45,725 bases of DNA from Aggregatilineales bacterium (GTDB taxonomy: Bacteria; Chloroflexota; Anaerolineae; Aggregatilineales; Ch27), in NCBI GenBank assembly GCA_029976005.1, contig JARKOQ010000190.1:1-45725 (forward strand), read 5' to 3'. Of the stretch, positions 24,136 through 31,232 are shown piece after piece. A model generated the notes under the pieces. The model searched no databases. It was not told the DNA's origin and saw only the letters and a list, made by a program, of their open reading frames with translations. Made by a program: the position numbers and the translations under genes. Position 1 is the stretch's first letter. Each line of letters opens with the position of its first letter.

Positions 24136-24777
24136 ATGGAAGCCTTGTTTGAATCAATTGGTCAGCAGCCGGATTTGACCTACCTGATCTTCCTGGCGGG
24201 CGGCTGGATCGGGGTGTTGGCCCTGTTCATCCCCGGCACGGGCGTGATCGAGGCCGTGGCCGGGCTGGGCGTGCTGGTCGGTTTTGGCGGGCTGTGGCTG
24301 GCCGGCGGCAGTCTGCCCGGCCTGTTGTTGATCGTGGCCTCCTTCGCGATCTACGGGCTGATGACCCTGCGCCGCGTGACGGCCGGCGAAGAGGGCTGGC
24401 CGCTCTCCGCCTGGGGGATCGCCCTGCTGGCGACGGCGGGCCAGCTCGCGGGCGGCCTGCTCCTGATGGGGACGCTGCCCGCGCTGTCGGTGTGGATGGT
24501 GATCGGCCTGGCGCTGGTTTCGCTGGTGCTGTACCGCTGGATGCTGCTCCCGGTTCTGAACGCCCTGCGGCCACAGCCCCAGTCCGGCGTGGAATCGCTG
24601 ATCGGCATGGCGGCGGAGGTGCGCAGCGCCCCGGAAGCCCCCGGCCAGCCGGGCATGGTCTACCTGCACGGCGAGCTGTGGCAGGCGGTCTGCGACGAGC
24701 CGCTCCGCCCCGGCGACCAGGTGCGCGTCATCTCCCGCCAGGGGATGCGGCTGAAGGTGGAAAAAAGCAGCCATTAG
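24136..24777 (+). CDS. NfeD-like membrane protein
   Basis: A 213-residue protein with a cluster of four to five membrane segments (about residues 18-145) and a C-terminal OB-like barrel of about 60 residues: ESLIGMAAEVRSAPEA, MVYLHGELWQAVCDEPLRPG and QVRVISRQGMRLKVEK. This is the layout of NfeD proteins, which pair with stomatin or PspA-type proteins to manage membrane quality. The glycine-rich AGLGVLVGFGGLWLAGG fits the NfeD membrane core. ATG 24136 with AAGGGATG start context and an upstream AAGGGGG is better than the earlier in-frame codons that overlap the previous gene. It ends the PspA-kinase cluster; no stomatin (flotillin-type) gene is beside it. Confidence 0.85.
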   Translation: MEALFESIGQQPDLTYLIFLAGGWIGVLALFIPGTGVIEAVAGLGVLVGFGGLWLAGGSLPGLLLIVASFAIYGLMTLRRVTAGEEGWPLSAWGIALLATAGQLAGGLLLMGTLPALSVWMVIGLALVSLVLYRWMLLPVLNALRPQPQSGVESLIGMAAEVRSAPEAPGQPGMVYLHGELWQAVCDEPLRPGDQVRVISRQGMRLKVEKSSH

Positions 24778-24828
24778 CTATTGGCTGTTAGCTTTTAGCC
24801 AAAAACCAATAGCCAAGAGCTAACAGCC
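24777..24828. repeat. Competing inverted repeats (GCTATTGG / GGCTGTTAGCT)
   Basis: GCTATTGG (24777-24784) pairs with CCAATAGC (24806-24813), and GGCTGTTAGCT (24783-24793) pairs with AGCTAACAGCC (24818-24828). The two hairpins exclude each other. The sequence CCAATAGCCAAGAGC at 24806-24820 recurs exactly at 14632-14646. Confidence 0.7.
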
Positions 24829-24834
24829 GTTTCT

Positions 24835-25317
24835 TTGATCGGCTCCGAATTGCACACGTCTCACTTTCCTTACGGCGAATACCGGCTGGCGCGTGCCAGT
24901 TGGCGGGATGTGTTTGCCCTGCACCGGCTGGAGCGCCTGATCTTCCCCGGCGATGCCTATTCCTACCCAGAACTGCTGGCCCTGCTGGTCTGGCCGGGCA
25001 TGGCCAACCTCAAGCTGGTGGATAGGCACGGGCGGCTGGCGGCTTTTTTCTCCGGCGGACCGTTCCCCGGCGGTGGGCGCACCTGGATCATGACGATCGG
25101 CGTCCACCCGGAGCATCAGCGGCGCGGGCTGGCCTGGCGGCTGCTGGCCGAAGGCGAGGCGTGCCTGGCCGGACCCACGATCTACCTGACCGTGCGGGCG
25201 AGCAACCGGCGCGCCTACGCGCTGTACGCCCAAAACGGCTACATCCAGGTCCGGGTCAAGGCCCGCTACTATCCCGACGGCGAGGACGGGATCGAGATGC
25301 GCAAGGACCGGCCGTGA
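24835..25317 (+). CDS. GNAT-family N-acetyltransferase
   Basis: A 160-residue acetyltransferase. The acetyl-CoA pyrophosphate loop is IGVHPEHQRRGLAWRLLAEG near residues 87-106, and the following strand-helix contains LTVRASNRRAYALYAQNGY, as in RimI-type GNATs. It transfers an acetyl group to an amine on an unknown substrate. The start is uncertain: only non-ATG codons are available; a TTG at 24835 gives the full N-terminus and a TTG at 24850 is possible. The gene stands close to the downstream side of the NfeD-like gene, with a repeat-rich gap between them. Confidence 0.82.
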   Translation: MIGSELHTSHFPYGEYRLARASWRDVFALHRLERLIFPGDAYSYPELLALLVWPGMANLKLVDRHGRLAAFFSGGPFPGGGRTWIMTIGVHPEHQRRGLAWRLLAEGEACLAGPTIYLTVRASNRRAYALYAQNGYIQVRVKARYYPDGEDGIEMRKDRP

Positions 25318-25333
25318 GGCCGCGCGGCTCCGC

Positions 25334-25641
25334 TCAGATGGTCTTTTCCAGCGCGTCCATCGTGTCCACGAACGCCCGCGCCAGGTCGATCTTATAGGCG
25401 TCGGCCAGACGATCACCGACCAGAGGCAGTCGGCCAGCTCGTGGGCCAGCTTCGCCTCCGCGTCGGGGATGGCGCGCACCCCCTCGGCTGCCTGGATCAG
25501 TTTGGCCAGGTCGCCCACGTCTCCCAGAAAGCCCAGCATGATCTCCTCGCGCGTCCAGCCGCGCCCGTAGCGCGTGGTTTCCAGGGCGGCGTACCGGTCG
25601 CGTACAGCCATCGCCCGCGCGATCATCGCTTCGAATTCCAT
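25334..25641 (-). pseudogene. MazG-like NTP pyrophosphohydrolase, single-base frameshift
   Basis: From ATG 25641 (AAGGAG eight bases upstream) the frame reads MEFEAMIARAMAVRDRYA, then TREEIMLGFLGDVGDLAK and HELADCLWSVIV, typical of small MazG-like helical phosphohydrolases with E/D metal ligands. Just after WSVIV the frame breaks: inserting one C in the minus strand around 25408 restores LADAYKIDLARAFVDTMDAL to the stop at 25334. The restored protein would be 102 residues, a normal length. Either the gene is freshly inactivated, or the base is a sequencing error; the intact codons on both sides favour a recent or artificial change. Confidence 0.82.
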
Positions 25642-25681
25642 TGGGTGGCTCCTTCCGCCCGCCGATGCGGGATTCGATTGA

Positions 25682-25690
25682 TGATACAAT
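25682..25690 (+). promoter_or_regulatory. Extended -10 promoter of the first array gene
   Basis: TGATACAAT matches an extended -10 (TGnTACAAT); no good -35 is seen. It would give a leader of about 33 bases containing AGAGGGGGAG before the ATG at 25730. Confidence 0.5.
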
Positions 25691-25729
25691 GGGGGTGGGA
25701 CTGGAACCACAATGCAGAGGGGGAGCTTC

Positions 25730-27256
25730 ATGCAACGCCGGCTCTATTTCACCGCGCTCGTGCTGATTCTGTTCCTGCCGGTGCTTTTCACCCAGGCCCA
25801 GGGCGGGGATGAATCCTGCCCGGCCCTGGTGGAGACGGCCCTGGCCGTCGCCGGGGAAGCCTGCGCCGGACTGGAGCGCAACACGGCCTGCTACGGCCAT
25901 TCGTTGGTGGAGGCGACCTTCTCCGAGGGCAGCGACGACCTGGTCTTCAGCGCCCCTTCGGATCGGGTCGGCCTGGCCGATTTGAACAGCCTGACCACCG
26001 CGCCGCTGGACGGCGAAGCCAATACCTGGGGGATCGCGTTGCTGCACCTGCAAGCCAACCTGCCGGAAACGCTGCCCGGTCAGGCGGTGACGCTGCTGCT
26101 GATGGGCGACGCCACCCTGCACAACGACACGCCCGCCGAAGCGGAGGGCAGTCCGATGCGGGCCTTCACCTTCAGCGGCGGACTGAGCCAACCGGCCTGC
26201 GCCGAAGCGCCCAACAGCCTCGTCATCCACAGCCCGGCCGGGGAAGAGGTTTCGCTGGTTGTCAACGACATGGCGCTCACCCTCGGCTCGACCGTCGTCC
26301 TGAGCAGTGCTGAGACGCAGACCGCTCCGGTGCTTGTCCTGACCCTGCTGCAAGGCCACGCCCAGGCCACCGTCGGCGGCGAAATCATCGAACTCGACGC
26401 CCCGCCGGACACGACGACTGCTTTTCCGACTCTGGCTGTGACTCTCAACACCGCAGGCCGGATTGATGCCGACTCGAAGATCGTTGACTTGCCGGATGCG
26501 GCGGGCACTGTCGTGCCGACCGTGGCTGGTGCCTGCGCCGCTTTTGCTACCAGCGCCATCGTGCCCGACCTAAGCCTGTCCGATTGCGCGCTGCCACTTG
26601 AGCTGATCCCCGCGAGCGGAGACACGGCGGATACCTGCACGCTGCTCGCGCGGCAGAATACCAATCTGCGCGGTGGGCCGGGGACGAATTACGCCATCGT
26701 GGGCAGTCTCGCGGCTGCAACGACCGCCGTTGCGGATGGCTATGCCCACGGCGCGGACGGCTTTCGCTGGTGGCGGCTGGCCGAAGGCCGCTGGGTGCGC
26801 GGCGATCTCGTGGATGCGGCCGAGGTCTGCGCCGGATTGGATATGGTCGCCACCCCGGAGCCGCCGCCCACGCCAGAACCATCCGCCAATGTTGCCCCTT
26901 CCCCAGCCGGGGGCAGCTCGACGGACGCCATGATCGTGCTCAACGGGCCGGGGGCCTGTGGCGGCGGTATACCCAGCACACGCGGCACGATCTGGTTTGT
27001 ATACGGCACTTTTGGCTGGACATCGCTGCCGGACGCTGAAGCGGGCCACGCGACCGCCAGCTACTGGATGACGATCGACGGGCAGAGTGTGCCCGCCACA
27101 ATTTCACCCGCCCATGAATTGATGGGGGGCTATGGCTTCCGGCTGGAATACTACTGGGCTAATCCGCCGGTCGGGCCGCATACGGTGGCGGCAGGCACAA
27201 CCACAAGCTGCTGTGGCACGAATTCGGCCACCTGCGTGATCGACGTTCGGCCGTAG
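25730..27256 (+). CDS. Secreted core-SH3 protein, array copy 1
   Basis: A 508-residue exported protein. A signal peptide (FTALVLILFLPVLF) precedes mature GGDESCPALVE. The core (about 28-300) has Cys motifs SCPALVE, EACAGLERN and ACYGHSLVEATF, then ANLPETLPGQAVTLLLMGDA and a FecR-like strand region (LTLLQGHAQATVGG). A bacterial SH3 domain starts at about 305 (TNLRGGPGTNYAIVGSL, then GFRWWRLAEGRWVRGDLV). A PPPTPEPS linker leads to a unique C-terminal module of about 100 residues (WMTIDGQSVPATISPAHE, TSCCGTNSATCVIDV) with an Ig-like look. Bacterial SH3 domains bind peptidoglycan or peptides, so envelope attachment is plausible. It is the first of five paralogues; AGAGGGGGAG precedes the ATG. Confidence 0.9.
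   Translation: MQRRLYFTALVLILFLPVLFTQAQGGDESCPALVETALAVAGEACAGLERNTACYGHSLVEATFSEGSDDLVFSAPSDRVGLADLNSLTTAPLDGEANTWGIALLHLQANLPETLPGQAVTLLLMGDATLHNDTPAEAEGSPMRAFTFSGGLSQPACAEAPNSLVIHSPAGEEVSLVVNDMALTLGSTVVLSSAETQTAPVLVLTLLQGHAQATVGGEIIELDAPPDTTTAFPTLAVTLNTAGRIDADSKIVDLPDAAGTVVPTVAGACAAFATSAIVPDLSLSDCALPLELIPASGDTADTCTLLARQNTNLRGGPGTNYAIVGSLAAATTAVADGYAHGADGFRWWRLAEGRWVRGDLVDAAEVCAGLDMVATPEPPPTPEPSANVAPSPAGGSSTDAMIVLNGPGACGGGIPSTRGTIWFVYGTFGWTSLPDAEAGHATASYWMTIDGQSVPATISPAHELMGGYGFRLEYYWANPPVGPHTVAAGTTTSCCGTNSATCVIDVRP
25817..26293 (+). repeat. Near-identical core segment shared with array copy 2
   Basis: This segment and 27361-27837 differ at about 18 of 477 positions by hand count (roughly 96% identity), with most differences in the last 90 bases. 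Outside it the two genes diverge quickly, including at the synonymous level. Confidence 0.85.
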
Positions 27257-27276
27257 CCGTGGCGAGGAGACAACCG

Positions 27277-28815
27277 ATGAAACGCCTGATCTTGTTAGCC
27301 GCCTGCCTGATTCTGGCAGCCGTTCCGGGCACGACGCTGGCCCAGGGCGGCGATGCGGCTTGCCCGGCCCTGGTGGAGACGGCCCTGGCCGTCGCCGGGG
27401 AAGCCTGCGCCGGACTGGAGCGCAACACGGCCTGCTACGGCCATTCATTGGTGGAGGCGACCTTCTCCGAGGGCAGCGACGACCTGGTCTTCAGTGCCCC
27501 TTCGGATCGGGTCGGCCTGGCCGATTTGAACAGCCTGACCACCGCGCCGCTGGACGGCGAAGCCAATACCTGGGGGATCGCGCTGCTGCATCTGCAAGCC
27601 AACCTGCCGGAAACGCTGCCCGGTCAGGCGGTGACGCTGCTGCTGATGGGCGACGTCGCCCTGCACAACGACACGCCCGCCGAAGCGGAGGGCAGTCCGA
27701 TGCGGGCCTTTACCTTCAGCGGCGGCCTGAGCCAACCGGCCTGCGCCGAAGCGCCCAACGCCCTGGTGATCCACAGCCCGGCCGGGGAAGAGGTCGCGCT
27801 GACCATCAACGACATGGCGCTCACCCTCGGCTCGACCGCCGTGCTGACCTTCGCGCCGATTGGCGGCGCTGACTCCGGCCAGATCGCCCTGGTGGTCAGC
27901 TTGATCGAGGGGAATCTAACTGCCCAGGTCGGCGGCCGGACGGTCGAGCTGACCCAGTCTATCCGGCCAACCGCGCCTTCCTTCCCCACGCTGGCGGTCA
28001 CGCTCAACGATCGGGGCCGGGTCGACGCGGATTCGATGCTTGTCGAGCCGGCCCTGGACGAGATTCGGCCCGGCATGGCGGCCTCGTGTGAGGCGCTGCG
28101 CAGGCTCCAGTTTATCGCCGATCTCGACCTGCCGGATTGCGCGGCCCCGCTGGAGGCTATCCCGGCGCAATCCACCGCGCAGCCCGCGCCGGGTGGCGGC
28201 TGCACGCTCACCCCGCACACGGCGGTCAACCTGCGCGGCGGGCCGGGGACGGCCTACCCGATCGAGGGCCGGCTGGGTGCGCGGGACAGCGCCCAGGCGG
28301 ATGGCTATGCCCAGGGCGCGGACGGCTTCCGCTGGTGGCGGCTGGCCGGTGGCCGCTGGGTGCGCAGCGACCTGGTCGATCGGGCCGGGGCCTGTGCCGC
28401 GCTGGGCGAAGTCGAAACGCCGGAGCCGCCCGCCGCGCCGCCTCAGACGAATGGCGGTAACGGCCCGGCAAGCTACATCTTCGACGTGGGCACCTGTGAA
28501 TCGGGCCGCCGCGATCCGGTCGATCGGTTCCGGCCCGGCGACGTGGTGACCATTTACCAGGGCTGTCGCTGGCCGAGTGAAGCCGAGGCCCAGGCCGCCG
28601 CCAGCGGCGGGTGGATCACGCTGGATGGCAGCCCGCTGGATGCCCGGTTTGGCTGGGTGCGCTTCCTGGAGGCCGAGCCGGAGAATAACCTTGAAGCCGG
28701 GTGGGAAGTCACGGTCAAGGCCACCTGGATCGCCACGCCCGGCAGCCATAGCGTGGGCGGCCAGATGCCGCCCTGTGGCCCGCATATCTGCACCTTTACG
28801 GTGGCGGAGAACTGA
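27277..28815 (+). CDS. Secreted core-SH3 protein, array copy 2
   Basis: A 512-residue paralogue 20 bases downstream of copy 1. Signal peptide KRLILLAACLILAAVPG, then AQGGDAACPALVE. The first 180 residues of the core match copy 1 almost base for base; the second half of the core (IEGNLTAQVGGRTVELTQSI) is its own. The SH3 domain begins near residue 312 (VNLRGGPGTAYPIEGRL, GFRWWRLAGGRWVRSDLV). The C-terminal module is different from copy 1: YIFDVGTCESGRRDPVDRF, WITLDGSPLDARFGWVRF, GSHSVGGQMPPCGPHICTF. The ATG at 27277 has GGCGAGGAG in front; the in-frame GTG at 27259 is rejected because the ribosome site would fall inside. Probably co-transcribed with copy 1. Confidence 0.9.
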   Translation: MKRLILLAACLILAAVPGTTLAQGGDAACPALVETALAVAGEACAGLERNTACYGHSLVEATFSEGSDDLVFSAPSDRVGLADLNSLTTAPLDGEANTWGIALLHLQANLPETLPGQAVTLLLMGDVALHNDTPAEAEGSPMRAFTFSGGLSQPACAEAPNALVIHSPAGEEVALTINDMALTLGSTAVLTFAPIGGADSGQIALVVSLIEGNLTAQVGGRTVELTQSIRPTAPSFPTLAVTLNDRGRVDADSMLVEPALDEIRPGMAASCEALRRLQFIADLDLPDCAAPLEAIPAQSTAQPAPGGGCTLTPHTAVNLRGGPGTAYPIEGRLGARDSAQADGYAQGADGFRWWRLAGGRWVRSDLVDRAGACAALGEVETPEPPAAPPQTNGGNGPASYIFDVGTCESGRRDPVDRFRPGDVVTIYQGCRWPSEAEAQAAASGGWITLDGSPLDARFGWVRFLEAEPENNLEAGWEVTVKATWIATPGSHSVGGQMPPCGPHICTFTVAEN

Positions 28816-28934
28816 AAGAGGGGGAAAAAGTCCGTGCCGGCTGGCGGGCCTGTTCGGCCAGCCTGGCGTATCAAGCGTGGGCGCGCGCCAGCGCCATCTG
28901 GGTGCGCGGCCAGCGATGGAAGGGAGAAAGCATC

Positions 28935-30581
28935 ATGAAAAAGATACTTCTTGTCGTGGGCCTGAGCTTGCTGCTGATCCTGACCGGCAGCGGCCCGGTC
29001 GCCGCGCAGGGCGGCGACGCCTGCCCGGCCCTGGTCGAGCAAGCCCTGGCGTCCCTGGATGACCTGTGCCTGGGGCTGGATCGCAACACGGCCTGTTACG
29101 GCCACAACCGGGTGGACGCCCTGTTCTGGACTCCGCAGCCCGATACCGTCTTCAGCCGGCCCGCCGACCGGGTTGCTCTGATCGACCTCCAGCGGGTCGC
29201 CACCACGCCGCTCGATCTGGATGCCAGCGAATGGGGCCTGGCCCTGCTTCACGTCCAGGCCAGCCTGCCGGAGACGCTGCCCGGCCAGGCCGTCACCATG
29301 CTGCTGATGGGCGACGCCAGCCTGGAGAACGCGGTCACGCCGGAGGATGTCGCGGCGGCCGTGACCCCGGTCGAGGGGCACACCACCACGGCGGCCAACG
29401 TGCGCAGCCAGCCGACTACCAGCGCCAACATCGTCTTCAGCCTGCCGGCGGACAGCCCGTTGAGCCTGATCGGGCTGAATCCGGCCCGTGACTGGTATCA
29501 GATTGCGCTGGAAGGCAGCGGCAGTGCCTGGATTTATGCCGATCTCGTCCGGGTCGATAACCTGATGCAGCTCATGGCTCTGCCTGTCACCTACGGGGTC
29601 AACCGGACGCCGCAGTATGGCCCGATGCAGGCCCTGTACTTCACCGCCAGCCTCAGCGCGCCAGATTGCCGCCAGGCGCCCAATGCCCTGGTTGTGCAGA
29701 GTCCGGAGCAGGTCGAGGTCACGCTCAATATCAACGCCCTGGAGATTCAGCTTGGCTCGACCGCCGTCTTCAGCCTGGCGCAGACCAGCAGCGGTCAGCC
29801 GGTGATGGTCGCCACCCTGCTGGAAGGGCGCTTGCAGACCCTCGTCGGGGGGTATCCGGTCAGCCTGGTCACCCCTGGCCGGGCGCTTGCCCTGACCCTC
29901 AACGACGACGGCCAGGTCGACAACCGCTCGCGCCTGGTGCACGTCCCGGACGAGGCCCTGCTGGGCGACCTGGTGGGCGCGGCCTGCCAGAACGCCGTGC
30001 TCAGCGGCGTGCTGCGCCCGGCCCTTAACCTGGCGATGTGCCAGACCGAAGTCAAGGTCTATGTCCCGCCACCCCCGCCGACGGCCGTCCCGGCCACGCC
30101 CGCGCCGCCGACTCCGATCGGCCCGGAGATCAATTTCTGGGTCGACCGTAACCAGATCAGCCTGCGCGAGTGCGTGACGGTGAGCTGGAGCGTCGAGAAC
30201 GTCCAGTCCGTGTTCTACGGACAGGAAGGCGTGACCGGCGAGGGGAGCCGCCAGGAATGTCCCACGGTGGATACCGTCTATACGCTGACGGTTGTCACCC
30301 AGGCGGGCGAGCGGATCACGCGCAGCCTGCCCGTGACCGTGCTGGGTGGGTACTACGTCAACTTCTGGGCGGATAAGCTCAACCTGGGTTACGCGGAATG
30401 CACCCAGCTTCACTGGGATTCGGCCGGCATCAGCGCGCTGTACCTGAACGGGCAGGGGGTGACCGGCCAGGGTTCGACCGAGGTGTGTCCGGGCGGCATC
30501 GTCACGTACAATCTGATGGCGATCCTGCCGGATAATAGCCAGGTTGGCCGCTCGCTGACGATCTACGGCACGATCGGCTGA
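28935..30581 (+). CDS. Secreted core-SH3 protein with two Ig-like modules, array copy 3
   Basis: A 548-residue paralogue, start at ATG 28935 after GGGAGAAAG. Signal peptide KKILLVVGLSLLLILTG, then VAAQGGDACPALVE. Here an SH3 domain is inserted inside the core, after LLMGDASLENAV (about residues 145-210: ANVRSQPTTSANIVFSLP, WYQIALEGSGSAWIYADLV). The core resumes with GPMQALYFTASLSAPDC. There is no SH3 after the core; instead a PPPPPTAVPATPAPPTP linker leads to two tandem beta modules (INFWVDRNQISLRECVTVSW and VNFWADKLNLGYAECTQLHW), each with a Cys pair, a G-x-G-V-T-G loop and an Ig-like pattern. This mix of parts shows domain shuffling inside the family. Confidence 0.9.
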   Translation: MKKILLVVGLSLLLILTGSGPVAAQGGDACPALVEQALASLDDLCLGLDRNTACYGHNRVDALFWTPQPDTVFSRPADRVALIDLQRVATTPLDLDASEWGLALLHVQASLPETLPGQAVTMLLMGDASLENAVTPEDVAAAVTPVEGHTTTAANVRSQPTTSANIVFSLPADSPLSLIGLNPARDWYQIALEGSGSAWIYADLVRVDNLMQLMALPVTYGVNRTPQYGPMQALYFTASLSAPDCRQAPNALVVQSPEQVEVTLNINALEIQLGSTAVFSLAQTSSGQPVMVATLLEGRLQTLVGGYPVSLVTPGRALALTLNDDGQVDNRSRLVHVPDEALLGDLVGAACQNAVLSGVLRPALNLAMCQTEVKVYVPPPPPTAVPATPAPPTPIGPEINFWVDRNQISLRECVTVSWSVENVQSVFYGQEGVTGEGSRQECPTVDTVYTLTVVTQAGERITRSLPVTVLGGYYVNFWADKLNLGYAECTQLHWDSAGISALYLNGQGVTGQGSTEVCPGGIVTYNLMAILPDNSQVGRSLTIYGTIG

Positions 30582-30598
30582 TCGTTGCCGCCCCGCGT

Positions 30599-30630
30599 GA
30601 GGAGAGAGGGGCTTTGGCCCTTCTTTCCTC
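30599..30630 (+). terminator. 14-bp hairpin after array copy 3
   Basis: Arms 30599-30612 and 30617-30630 pair fully (two G-U pairs on the plus-strand RNA, which would be C-A mismatches on the minus RNA), loop TTTG. No U-run follows. It lies 18 bases after the stop, between convergent genes. Confidence 0.6.
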
Positions 30631-30645
30631 GCCCGCGAACGCCCG

Positions 30646-31107
30646 TCAGGCCTCCCGAAAGTACGGCCCCAGGTGCATCAGCAGGCCGAGCAGGCCGCCC
30701 TCCGGATTGGGCCAGCCGCCGAGGTCCTGCCACGCGGCGGCGAAGGCCAGCCCGGTCTCCCACACGAAGCCCGCTTGCACCCCATGCTCGGTATGAACTA
30801 CCGCGTCCAGCCCTGGCACGCTGAACCCGCGCGCGGCCCAGGCCAGCCCGATTGCGCCGACGTACAACCCCCACGGCGGCAGCGGCAGCCCGATCACGTC
30901 GTGGCGGCAGGCCGTCTGGCCCGGCTGGCTGAGGCGGAAGGCTAGGTGCGCGTCCAGCTCCGGCACGACCAGGGTCACGATCGGGCTGGCGTTGGGCGCG
31001 GCCGCCACCCAGACCGATCCGCCGGGGCCGTGGGTGATCACCGCCGGGCGGGTGTGGGGGAAGACATGGGCGAAGGTCGAGGTCAATTGAGGGGGAGACG
31101 CGGCCAT
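30646..31107 (-). CDS. Degenerate galactokinase-like (GHMP) hypothetical protein
   Basis: A 153-residue protein with an N-terminal TFAHVFPHTRPAVITHGPGG and later LYVGAIGLAWAARGFSVPGLD. These two parts recall galactokinase, where a similar Phe-x-x-x-F-G-x-x-P and W-x-x-Y-V-x-G-x-x-W-A-L pattern surrounds the GHMP core. The catalytic GLSSSAA loop is replaced by QAGFVWETGLAFAAAW and the rest of a kinase (about 200 residues) is missing. I see a possible remote or degenerate GHMP fold, not a working kinase. It is inverted relative to the array genes on both sides. Start: ATG 31107 after CAGGGAAAA; a TTG at 31119 is also possible. Confidence in being a gene is moderate. Confidence 0.6.
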   Translation of the reverse strand: MAASPPQLTSTFAHVFPHTRPAVITHGPGGSVWVAAAPNASPIVTLVVPELDAHLAFRLSQPGQTACRHDVIGLPLPPWGLYVGAIGLAWAARGFSVPGLDAVVHTEHGVQAGFVWETGLAFAAAWQDLGGWPNPEGGLLGLLMHLGPYFREA

Positions 31108-31133
31108 TTTTCCCTGCAAAACCTGGTTTCGTT

Positions 31134-31139
31134 TACAAT
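31134..31139 (+). promoter_or_regulatory. Candidate -10 of array copy 4
   Basis: TACAAT 94 bases before the copy 4 ATG, in the gap between it and the divergent GHMP-like gene. The -35 is poor. Confidence 0.35.
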
Positions 31140-31232
31140 GAAATCAGTTGCTGCGCGGCATCCCTGCCCGGTCTGGCCTGTGCGTGCTGCCGCCGGCCGC
31201 TGATCCGTGAGTCACACGGAAGAGGGGGGAGT

